Source: Pelagirhabdus alkalitolerans
GTDB lineage: Bacteria; Bacillota; Bacilli; Bacillales; Amphibacillaceae
Direction: 5' to 3'
Assembly (NCBI RefSeq): GCF_900096905.1
Contig: NZ_FMYI01000016.1
Coordinates: 1 to 19,680, forward strand
Length of the DNA: 19,680 nucleotides
Part shown: positions 1-6,229 of the stretch, one piece after another
Position numbering within the stretch: position 1 is the first letter of the stretch
Layout: the number at the start of each line of letters is the position of its first letter
The notes under the pieces: generated by a model
What the model saw: only the letters and a program-made list of their open reading frames with translations
Told to the model about the DNA's origin: nothing
The model's database searches: none
Made by a program: the position numbers and the translations under genes

Positions 1-45
1 TTTATTCTACAGGGAAACTCACTTGTTTTCTATATTCAAACGAAA

Positions 46-83
46 AATGACGTTAGTGAGTTTTTTATCTCACCAACGTCATT
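46..83 (-). terminator. Rho-independent terminator of the opuA operon
   Basis: In the minus-strand transcript a 15-bp stem with one G.U pair closes an 8-nt loop and is followed by a T-rich run. It lies about 20 bp after the stop codon of the last binding-protein gene, so it is the natural end of the opuA transcript. Confidence 0.8.
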
Positions 84-105
84 AATTGTACAACCTGTTT
101 TATGA

Positions 106-1005
106 CTATTCAACGGGTTCTAGATCTTCAATTGAGTCAATATCCATATACTCAGGAACAACTAACCCTATTCGAGCACCTTCCAAGTTTGGACCGAGGT
201 CAACAATATCATCTGCATGCTCATCATATAAGTGACCTTGTGTAATTGGTAACCATGGTGCAACAGACCCATCGGCATCTCCTGTTGCTAATGACTGGAA
301 CACAACAGCTGGATCAACAGGCGTTTCTGTCACATCATAACCAACCTCAGTTAAAATATGTGACATGACGGCTGCTGAGGCTAACTCTGAATCCCACGGC
401 ATTAACGCAAGCTCGAACGATTCACCATCAACTTGATCAACACCTTCAAGCCATTCATCAACTTGATCACGATTTTCTTCTATCCAAATACTAGCTGCTT
501 CCTCGTATTCGATTTCATCTTCATAATTCATTAACATTAACTGTTCCATATCTTCAACTTCCCATTCAAATCGATCTAGAACAGTGAAGGCTTCGGGCAT
601 GTCCTCTTCTAATCCCTCACGTACAATCGTGTGGATATACTCGACACCACCAAAAGCTTCTTCTGGGTCATCTAAATATTTCAGATCATAACGAGCAAAT
701 TTCCAGTGAGGTGTCCATCCAACCACAACGATCGGCTCTTCAGCATCAATTGCATTACCTAATTCAGTCAGCATACCTGCAGTTGATGACTCTTCCAACT
801 CATATTCTGATAAATTATCATACGTATTGATCGCCTGTTCAGTCGATTCCATAGCACCTGCACCTGGTTCAATTCCTGTAAGTGTATAATCAATGGCTGC
901 ACCAGTACCTTCAACTTGATCATCATCTGTGCCACATCCAACTAAACCAACTAAGGCGATTAATATTAAGATACTCATAAAATAAAAATTTTTGAATGTT
1001 TTCAT
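106..1005 (-). CDS. opuAC: Glycine betaine-type ABC transporter substrate-binding lipoprotein, third copy
   Basis: This 299-residue extracytoplasmic receptor should deliver a betaine-type compatible solute to the OpuAB permease. A signal peptide ends in a lipobox, LVGC, with the lipidated Cys at 24. The TGIEPGAG motif (residues 43-50) comes first, then GWTPHW (96-101), and the second half starts near residue 195 with PWDSELAS. This is the B. subtilis OpuAC order. The three cage tryptophans are present (W97, W204, W251). The position where B. subtilis OpuAC and both sister copies have His (WLPxTH) is Gln256 here, so carboxylate binding may be altered. The start has a strong GGGGGAG ribosome-binding site. 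It is the last gene of the operon, 33 bp after copy 2. Family assignment is secure; the exact ligand is unknown. Confidence 0.92.
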   Translation of the reverse strand: MKTFKNFYFMSILILIALVGLVGCGTDDDQVEGTGAAIDYTLTGIEPGAGAMESTEQAINTYDNLSEYELEESSTAGMLTELGNAIDAEEPIVVVGWTPHWKFARYDLKYLDDPEEAFGGVEYIHTIVREGLEEDMPEAFTVLDRFEWEVEDMEQLMLMNYEDEIEYEEAASIWIEENRDQVDEWLEGVDQVDGESFELALMPWDSELASAAVMSHILTEVGYDVTETPVDPAVVFQSLATGDADGSVAPWLPITQGHLYDEHADDIVDLGPNLEGARIGLVVPEYMDIDSIEDLEPVE

Positions 1006-1038
1006 TAGTTTCTCCCCCTCTAGCTAAATAACTAGTGA

Positions 1039-1947
1039 CTATTCAACGGGTTCTAGATCTTCAATTGAGTCAATATCTACATACTCAGGAACAACAAATC
1101 CAATTCGTGCTCCTTCTAAGTTTGCACCTAATTCATCAATCTCACCTTCATGTTGTGTTAAAAATGCTTCGTGTGTAGCAGGTAACCAAGCAGCTGCAGA
1201 TGCATCTGCATCTCCTGTTGCTAATGCCTGGAACATAACTGATGGATCAACTGGTGTTATTTCTACATCATAACCTTGACGTGTTAGTACTTCTGCTACA
1301 ACGGCAGCAGATGCACGTTCTGTATCCCAAGGTGTGGCAACAAGTTCAATTGCATCACCATCAACCATATCAACGCCGTCAGTCCACTCTTCAACCATTG
1401 ATTCATTATCTGCAATCCAATCGTTCGCTGCCTCTTCAAATGACATATCTTCTTCTGCTGTCAAAAGCATAACATACTCCATATCCTCTGGTTCCCAGTA
1501 AAAACGATCTAAAATTGTATAGGCTTCTGGCATATCTTCTGATAGTTCAAGTCGAGTTAACGTATGGATTTCCTCTAAGCCACCAAACGTTTCTTTAGGA
1601 TCTTCTAAAAACTTTAAATCATGCATCGCGAATTTCCAATGCGGTGTCCATCCTGTTACAATAACAGGTTCCTCATCTGCAATCGCACTATTTAAAGCTG
1701 AGATCATCGCAGCTGTTGATGCTTCTTCTAATTCGTAACCATCTAAATTATCGTATTCCTCTAAAGTATTAGCTGCTAAGTCCATCGTACCTGCCCCTGG
1801 TTCAATACCAGTAATCGTATAATCAACCGCAGCTCCTATTTGATCATCATCTGCATCTTCCGTTCCACAAGCTGAAAGGGTTAAAATACCGATCAGCATA
1901 ACAAGCGATACATAAATAAGTGAACGCATCGTTTTATTGTCTGACAT
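1039..1947 (-). CDS. opuAC: Glycine betaine-type ABC transporter substrate-binding lipoprotein, second copy
   Basis: This 302-residue lipoprotein is predicted to bind glycine betaine or a related quaternary ammonium osmolyte. The lipobox is LSAC with Cys27. The half containing TGIEPGAG (46-53) and GWTPHW (99-104) precedes the half containing PWDTERAS (206-213) and WLPATH (254-259). The cage residues W100, W207 and W254 and the ligand His259 are retained. Its half order matches copy 3 and is opposite to copy 1. The last 13 codons plus stop are nearly identical at DNA level to those of copy 3. The ATG at 1947 has an AAAGGA site upstream; an internal Met at residue 7 is a possible alternative start. 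A hairpin separates it from copy 1. Confidence 0.92.
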   Translation of the reverse strand: MSDNKTMRSLIYVSLVMLIGILTLSACGTEDADDDQIGAAVDYTITGIEPGAGTMDLAANTLEEYDNLDGYELEEASTAAMISALNSAIADEEPVIVTGWTPHWKFAMHDLKFLEDPKETFGGLEEIHTLTRLELSEDMPEAYTILDRFYWEPEDMEYVMLLTAEEDMSFEEAANDWIADNESMVEEWTDGVDMVDGDAIELVATPWDTERASAAVVAEVLTRQGYDVEITPVDPSVMFQALATGDADASAAAWLPATHEAFLTQHEGEIDELGANLEGARIGFVVPEYVDIDSIEDLEPVE

Positions 1948-1978
1948 TTTTTGTCATTCCTTTCTATTTTTGATAATA

Positions 1979-2011
1979 GTAAAGCTATCTTTATATTAAA
2001 GATAGCTTTAC
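1979..2011 (-). terminator. Intercistronic hairpin between binding-protein copies 1 and 2
   Basis: A perfect 15-bp inverted repeat with a 3-nt loop lies 15 bp downstream of the copy 1 stop codon. The minus-strand sequence after the stem (TATTATCAAAAATAG) has no U-run. It looks more like a leaky attenuator or an mRNA-stabilising or processing hairpin than a full terminator. It may set the ratio of the core importer to the two extra receptors. Confidence 0.6.
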
Positions 2012-2025
2012 CAAATGGTATTTAA

Positions 2026-2931
2026 TTATTCTGCTGCTTCTAACCATCCGTCAACCGTGTCACGGTTAGCTTCAATCCAGTTAGCTGCTGCTTCTTCAGG
2101 TGTAGCACCTTCAGATACTTCTAGCATAACTTCTTCCATATCTTCTGCTTCCCAATAGAAAGCATCTAAGATTTGGTATGCTGCTGGGCTATCTTCTTCT
2201 AAGCCTTCGCGTACCATTGTTTCGATTACTTCAGCTTCACCGAATGAACCTTCTGGATCATCTAAATACTTAAGATCGTATTCAGCGAATTTCCAGTGAG
2301 GCGTCCAACCTGTAACAACAATTGGCTCTTCGTTTTCGTATGCTTGTCCTAGAGCTGTTGCCATTGCACCACTTGATGATGTTTCAACAGTCCAGTCATC
2401 TAGACCATAATCTTCTACAGCTTGTTCAGCTGCTTGTACAACACCAGCACCTGGCTCAATACCAGTAATCGTGCCGTTAAACTCATCAGTATAGTCTGCT
2501 AAATCTTCAATAGAGTTAACATCTTCCATATATTCTGGAACAACAGCACCGATTTTAGCGCCTTCTAAGTTCTCACCAAGTTCAACTAAATCAGCTGAAT
2601 ACTCATCATAAAGATCACCGTGAGTTCCTGGTAACCAAGCTGCTACCATACCGTCAGCATCTCCACTTGCTACTGCTTCCCACATAATCGCGTTATCGAT
2701 TGGTGTAGCATCTACATCATATCCTGCTTCTTCTAAAACTTGTGCAATAACGTTAGTTGATGCGATTTCTGAATCCCACTCAACATATACAAGTTCTAAA
2801 CTATCGTCTCCTAAGTCTAGTCCGTTCTCAGCTGCTTCATCGTCAGCTGCTTCATCGCCACATGCTGCAAGAACAAGTGTTAATGAAAGAACTAGCATTA
2901 AGCCTAAGTGCTTCCATGTTAATTTAAACAT
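2026..2931 (-). CDS. opuAC: Glycine betaine ABC transporter substrate-binding lipoprotein, first copy, ProX-type half order
   Basis: This is the primary receptor of the OpuA importer, 301 residues, lipidated at Cys24 (LAAC) after a hydrophobic signal peptide. The order of halves is VEWDSEIAS (50-58), WLPGTH (99-104) and a VVPEYM...SIEDL segment (130-144), followed by TGIEPGAG (156-163) and GWTPHW (208-213). This is the arrangement I know from E. coli ProX and is swapped relative to B. subtilis OpuAC and to the two genes downstream. The cage residues W52, W99 and W209 and His104 are all present, so the pocket should be functional. An acidic linker follows the Cys. The start at 2931 has a GGGGAG site. 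It lies 75 bp after opuAB, the expected place for opuAC. Confidence 0.94.
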   Translation of the reverse strand: MFKLTWKHLGLMLVLSLTLVLAACGDEAADDEAAENGLDLGDDSLELVYVEWDSEIASTNVIAQVLEEAGYDVDATPIDNAIMWEAVASGDADGMVAAWLPGTHGDLYDEYSADLVELGENLEGAKIGAVVPEYMEDVNSIEDLADYTDEFNGTITGIEPGAGVVQAAEQAVEDYGLDDWTVETSSSGAMATALGQAYENEEPIVVTGWTPHWKFAEYDLKYLDDPEGSFGEAEVIETMVREGLEEDSPAAYQILDAFYWEAEDMEEVMLEVSEGATPEEAAANWIEANRDTVDGWLEAAE

Positions 2932-3006
2932 TAAATAAGTCTCCCCTTTTTCGTTTTTTTATTTATGGTCAACATTCCTAAAAAGAAATGTGTCCAACAC
3001 TAATTA

Positions 3007-3846
3007 TTACTTGCTTTTGTTAAGGTTTTGAGTGAAGCGGTCCATAATGATCGCTAAAATAACGATTGAGATACCCGCAACGAAACCTGGTCCTGCTTGT
3101 GCACGTTGTAATGCTGATAGTACAGGACGTCCTAAACCTGGTGCACCGATCATCGATGCAATTACAACCATTGACAAGGATAACATAACTGTCTGGTTAA
3201 TACCAGCCATAATGGTTCCTTTTGCCATAGGCAGTTCTAATTTAAATAATCGTTGTGTACCCGTTGAACCGAATGCTTCTGATGCTTCCACAAGCTCTTT
3301 TGGCACTTGACGAATACCTAAGTTTGTAAAACGTACCGTTGGTGGTGTTGCGAAAATAAGTGATGCGAATACACCCGGTACCATACCAATACTAAAGAAT
3401 GCAACAGCCGGAATTAAGTAAACAAAGGCTGGCATCGTCTGCATAAAGTCAAGTACTGGCAAGAGAATCGTTTCTGCAAGTTTACTTTTTGACATTAGAA
3501 TACCAATCGGTACCCCAACAATAACAGATAAAACACTAGCAATTAAAACAAGTGTAAATGTAAACATGAGTTCTTCCCAAAGACCTTGGTTATAAATTAC
3601 AAGCAAACCAACAATTGAAAATGTTGCTAGTCCAAATTTACGATTGGTTAAGAAAAATGCTGCCACCGCTACAATAATAATGATGATAATGGGTGGAACA
3701 CTAGCTAATTGACTAGCTGACCACGACATAAAGTCACCAAATTGGTTACGGATCGGGTTGAAAATAAATGAGAATGTACTCGTAATCCAATCAACAATCC
3801 AATCCACCCAACTTGCTAATGGAATTTCTGGAATAAAATCAAACAT
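3007..3846 (-). CDS. opuAB: Glycine betaine ABC transporter permease OpuAB
   Basis: This is the membrane permease of the OpuA importer, 279 residues, close to the length of B. subtilis OpuAB. After an amphipathic start come hydrophobic segments around 50-66, 72-86, 95-118, 127-152, 155-168, 212-235 and 254-268. The EAA coupling loop is clear (E188, A189, then G193 and LP at 205-206), as are the DFMQTMPAFVYLIP and GAPGLG motifs typical of the family. I place the start at the ATG at 3846, which has a GCGAGGTG site 7 nt upstream. The in-frame GTG at 3867 lies upstream of that site and is unlikely. The ATG overlaps the opuAA stop by 8 bp, indicating translational coupling. Confidence 0.95.
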   Translation of the reverse strand: MFDFIPEIPLASWVDWIVDWITSTFSFIFNPIRNQFGDFMSWSASQLASVPPIIIIIIVAVAAFFLTNRKFGLATFSIVGLLVIYNQGLWEELMFTFTLVLIASVLSVIVGVPIGILMSKSKLAETILLPVLDFMQTMPAFVYLIPAVAFFSIGMVPGVFASLIFATPPTVRFTNLGIRQVPKELVEASEAFGSTGTQRLFKLELPMAKGTIMAGINQTVMLSLSMVVIASMIGAPGLGRPVLSALQRAQAGPGFVAGISIVILAIIMDRFTQNLNKSK

Positions 3847-5035
3847 TGACATGCACCTCGCTTTCACCAGCTAAGGCTGCTAGAACAGTACCTCTGATGA
3901 TAATACCTACTAATTTTTCATTGTCAACAACTGCAATTGGAACGGGTGAATCATGAATCATTTCAAACAGTTCCTGCATAGGCTTGTCTCGCCCTACAGT
4001 TGGGACGTCAGTTTTGATAATTTCTTTCAGATCACGAATTTCTTTCTTACGTGCATCAGACGCATCATCAGCTGTGATGTAACCTTTCAAGTTACGATCA
4101 GCATCTACAACATAAATGCTAGAAAGACCTTCTTCACGCATTCTTTCAAGCGCTACCCTTGGCCCATGCTTATCGATATTAACAGTTTCTGGTCGAACCA
4201 TAATGTTTTCAGCTGTTAAGACCTTAGAACGGTCAACATCTTCAACAAATCGTTCAACATAATCGTTCGCTGGTTTCATTAGAATATCTTCAGCTGTACC
4301 GATCTGAACAATTGAACCGTCTTTCATTAACGCAATTCGATCACCGATTCTTAGTGCTTCATCTAAATCGTGCGTAATGAAAATGATTGTTTTCTTCATT
4401 TTTTGTTGAAGATCTAATAATTCATCTTGCATATCTTTACGAATTAATGGGTCAAGTGCTGAGAAAGCCTCATCCATTAACAACACTTCAGGATCGTTTG
4501 CTAACGCACGGGCTAAACCAACACGTTGTTGCATACCACCTGATAATTGACTAGGATACTGATTAATGTAATCGCCTAATCCAACAAGGTCGAGTGCTTC
4601 CTTTGCTTTTTCAGCACGTTCAGACTTTTCAATCCCTTGAACTTCTAAGCCGTATTCAGCATTTTGTAAAATCGTTCGGAAAGGAAATAACCCGAAGTTT
4701 TGGAATACCATACTTAATTTCTTACGACGAACTTCACGAAGATCATCTTGATTCATTTTCGCTAAATCTTCGCCATCGATTGTGACACTTCCTTCTGTTG
4801 GTTCAATCAAACGATTAATCAAACGAATTAATGTTGATTTACCACTACCTGAAAGTCCCATAATAACGAATACTTCACCCTGCTCAACTTCAAAGGATGC
4901 ACGGTTTACACCGACAGTATCGCCTGTTTGTTTTAAAATTTCATCTTTTTTCTTACCATCATCTAAAAGCTTTAATGATTGCTTTACATTTTTACCAAAA
5001 ACTTTTGATAAGCCTTTGACTTCTATGACTGGCAT
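3839..5035 (-). CDS. opuAA: Glycine betaine ABC transporter ATP-binding protein OpuAA with tandem CBS domains
   Basis: This is the ATPase of the OpuA betaine importer, 398 residues. Walker A GLSGSGKST is at 60-68, Q-loop Gln112, signature LSGGMQQR at 164-171, Walker B LLMDEA at 185-190 and switch His222. Two CBS domains follow, about 275-335 and 340-395. In related OpuA systems these sense ionic strength and gate transport (family knowledge). The chosen start is the ATG at 5035, preceded by AGAGAGGTG at good spacing. The in-frame GTG at 5044 is part of that ribosome-binding site. It is the first gene of the opuA operon, behind a long control region with two promoter-like signals. Confidence 0.96.
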   Translation of the reverse strand: MPVIEVKGLSKVFGKNVKQSLKLLDDGKKKDEILKQTGDTVGVNRASFEVEQGEVFVIMGLSGSGKSTLIRLINRLIEPTEGSVTIDGEDLAKMNQDDLREVRRKKLSMVFQNFGLFPFRTILQNAEYGLEVQGIEKSERAEKAKEALDLVGLGDYINQYPSQLSGGMQQRVGLARALANDPEVLLMDEAFSALDPLIRKDMQDELLDLQQKMKKTIIFITHDLDEALRIGDRIALMKDGSIVQIGTAEDILMKPANDYVERFVEDVDRSKVLTAENIMVRPETVNIDKHGPRVALERMREEGLSSIYVVDADRNLKGYITADDASDARKKEIRDLKEIIKTDVPTVGRDKPMQELFEMIHDSPVPIAVVDNEKLVGIIIRGTVLAALAGESEVHVNV

Positions 5036-5070
5036 TTCGTTCACCTCTCTTATTTCTAATAATTATGATT

Positions 5071-5078
5071 GTTTAAAC
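5071..5078. promoter_or_regulatory. Second copy of the palindrome core (GTTTAAAC) in the opuAA leader
   Basis: The 8-bp palindrome GTTTAAAC, which is also the centre of the 24-bp palindrome at 5229-5252, recurs here. It sits at about +1 to +10 of the sigma-B-like start and 36 bp before the opuAA start codon. I saw no other copy in the window. It may be a weak second operator; this is inference only. Confidence 0.35.
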
Positions 5079-5086
5079 ATTTATCT

Positions 5087-5111
5087 ATACCCCGGTAGGA
5101 TCTAAATAAAC
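5087..5111 (-). promoter_or_regulatory. Sigma-B-type promoter upstream of opuAA
   Basis: On the minus strand GTTTAT (5111-5106), a 13-bp spacer and GGGTAT (5092-5087) closely match the general-stress consensus GTTTAA-N12-15-GGGTAT. Transcription would start about 8 nt downstream, leaving a leader of roughly 45 nt to the ATG at 5035. Several Bacillus osmoprotectant transporters have sigma-B promoters, which makes the match plausible. Confidence 0.55.
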
Positions 5112-5166
5112 ATTTTTCGACCATTTGATAATGTAACATAATAAGACCGCAAAAAGCTACTTTATA

Positions 5167-5196
5167 ACTATACCCTTTCAGCCATCAATTATTCAA
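5167..5196 (-). promoter_or_regulatory. Sigma-A-like promoter upstream of opuAA
   Basis: On the minus strand TTGAAT (5196-5191), an 18-bp spacer and TATAGT (5172-5167) resemble a housekeeping promoter. It would give a leader of about 125 nt. The palindrome at 5229-5252 lies 33 bp upstream of its -35 box. A suboptimal spacer is typical of osmotically inducible promoters, but this is only suggestive. Confidence 0.45.
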
Positions 5197-5228
5197 ACAA
5201 TAAATTCGACTATTTTTGCGCAAAAAAA

Positions 5229-5252
5229 TTCGTACAGTTTAAACTGTACGAA
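5229..5252. promoter_or_regulatory. Perfect 24-bp palindrome in the opuAA-opuAR divergent region, candidate operator
   Basis: The left half TTCGTACAGTTT is followed immediately by its exact reverse complement AAACTGTACGAA, with no spacer, so it is a DNA-binding site rather than a hairpin terminator. It overlaps the likely -35 region of the plus-strand regulator gene (possible -10 TATACT at 5264-5269) and lies upstream of the opuAA promoters. It is the best candidate binding site for the adjacent GbsR-family regulator, which would then control both itself and opuA. Confidence 0.65.
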
Positions 5253-5383
5253 CTAAATAAGTTTATACTTAAAATAACTCGTTTATGCTCTTTTTTTCAA
5301 CCGAATCAATCATTTCCAATTTTAGAAAGACTTGTGTAAGGTTAACATAGAGGCGTGATGACGATGTGAAAGGAGTGTACAGA

Positions 5384-5872
5384 ATGGTTAACAACACCAC
5401 TATTACCGATACGTTAATTGATGAATTCTCAAAAACAATTGAACTGTTTAACCTTTCTAGAACGGATGCTAGGCTATTCACAGTCCTTTATTTAAACGAT
5501 CAACCGATGACAATGGACGAAATGGCTCAGGCAATCGGAAAAAGTAAAACGTCTGTTAATACAAGTATTAAAACATTGTCTGATCTGAATTTAACAAAAC
5601 AAGTTTGGCAAAAAGGGTTTAGAAAAGATCTTTATACAACAGATGAAGACATTTTCCAACGGTTTATGAATGCTTATTTAGACCGGTGGATTGCACATAC
5701 CCAGTTTCAACGTGATAATTTAACAACTGTAGAAAAGCAAACAGAAAAACGTCCTCAAGGAGAATTAATTGAAGCAAAAATTGATAAGATGATCCAATTT
5801 CACTTATTAATCGAAAAAACATTTAAAACGATCAAAGATGATTTAGATTCAATTGAGTCGTCTAATGTATAA
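5384..5872 (+). CDS. opuAR: GbsR-family MarR-type regulator divergent from opuA (OpuAR-like)
   Basis: This is a 162-residue winged-helix transcription factor of the GbsR branch of MarR regulators, which control betaine and choline uptake genes in Bacillaceae. The DNA-binding helices are around 42-70 (MTMDEMAQAIGKSKTS, then a second helix), followed by the conserved wing WQKGFRKDLY at 75-84. A helical tail rich in Gln and Lys probably mediates dimerisation. I take the ATG at 5384, which has an AAAGGAG site; the upstream in-frame GTG at 5366 overlaps that site. Divergent placement next to opuA is the arrangement described for OpuAR repressors of the GbsR family. The ligand is not evident from sequence. 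Confidence 0.8.
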   Translation: MVNNTTITDTLIDEFSKTIELFNLSRTDARLFTVLYLNDQPMTMDEMAQAIGKSKTSVNTSIKTLSDLNLTKQVWQKGFRKDLYTTDEDIFQRFMNAYLDRWIAHTQFQRDNLTTVEKQTEKRPQGELIEAKIDKMIQFHLLIEKTFKTIKDDLDSIESSNV

Positions 5873-5901
5873 CTAAAATCTATATAAATAATGATTCAAT
5901 C

Positions 5902-5939
5902 AAAACGATGGGAAAAGCATAAGCTCTTCCCATCGTTTT
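5902..5939. terminator. Bidirectional terminator between the opuAR-like gene and the YjcZ-type ORF
   Basis: A 13-bp stem (AAAACGATGGGAA and its complement) with a 12-nt loop is flanked by A- and T-rich runs. It lies 29 bp after the regulator stop and 1 bp beyond the stop of the small minus-strand ORF, so it can serve both converging genes. Confidence 0.8.
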
Positions 5940-5940
5940 A

Positions 5941-6027
5941 TTAAACCCAAGCAGCACCGACAATGATTAATAAAATAAATAACACAACGATCAAACTAAA
6001 GCTTCCATAATATTTCTGTTGACACAT
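5941..6027 (-). CDS. YjcZ-family tiny membrane sporulation protein
   Basis: This is a 28-residue ORF (MCQQKYYGSF, then a single hydrophobic helix SLIVVLFILLIIVGAAWV). The C-terminal VVLFILLIIVGAAW segment is the hallmark of the YjcZ-type tiny transmembrane proteins found in many copies in spore-forming Bacillaceae. An ideal AAGGAGGTG ribosome-binding site lies 7-8 nt before the ATG, and a terminator follows directly. A sigma-K-like promoter is upstream. The polar N-terminus is short, as is normal for the family. Coding status is well supported; the molecular role of the family is largely unknown. Confidence 0.85.
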   Translation of the reverse strand: MCQQKYYGSFSLIVVLFILLIIVGAAWV

Positions 6028-6058
6028 AAAGATGCACCTCCTTTATTTGCTGTCACCT

Positions 6059-6088
6059 TACTATATGGGTTTCTCAATAAAAAGCGTG
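6059..6088 (-). promoter_or_regulatory. Sigma-K-like promoter for the YjcZ-type gene
   Basis: On the minus strand CATATAGTA (6067-6059) matches the late mother-cell -10 pattern CATAnnnTA exactly. A CACG element 17 bp upstream (6088-6085) resembles the -35 pattern mACm. It is about 32 bp upstream of the ATG, fitting expression late in sporulation. Confidence 0.45.
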
Positions 6089-6148
6089 GGCGAATTGAAC
6101 AAAGAAAAAACTCTATGTGTAAAATGCTAGGAATTTTCAAGTAAGCGA

Positions 6149-6176
6149 TTTATTTATACACGATCTATGGTATATT
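6149..6176 (+). promoter_or_regulatory. prsA: Possible prsA promoter
   Basis: TTTATT (6149-6154), a 16-bp spacer and TATATT (6171-6176) form a weak housekeeping-type promoter, about 54 bp upstream of the prsA ATG. The stretch is very AT-rich, so the exact boxes are uncertain. Confidence 0.3.
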
Positions 6177-6229
6177 ATTAATTGTGATAAATTTATAGAC
6201 AATTGTCTGAACAAATAGGAGTGTTATTA

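Noticed and set aside
1242..1472. Plus-strand open frame of 76 codons inside receptor copy 2
   Set aside because: It lies wholly within a well-supported gene on the other strand, has low-complexity Leu/Gln/His composition and has no clear ribosome-binding site.
106..2931. Swapped halves as an assembly or sequencing artefact
   Set aside because: Each of the three genes is full length, in frame, and has its own signal peptide, lipobox and ribosome-binding site. The copies are too different for a mis-assembled repeat.
2942..2999. Imperfect inverted repeat between opuAB and receptor copy 1
   Set aside because: Only about 5 bp of contiguous pairing around an A-rich loop; too weak to call a regulatory structure.
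3867..5044. Longer GTG starts for opuAB (3867) and opuAA (5044)
   Set aside because: Both GTGs are upstream of, or within, the AGGTG ribosome-binding sites that serve the ATGs at 3846 and 5035.
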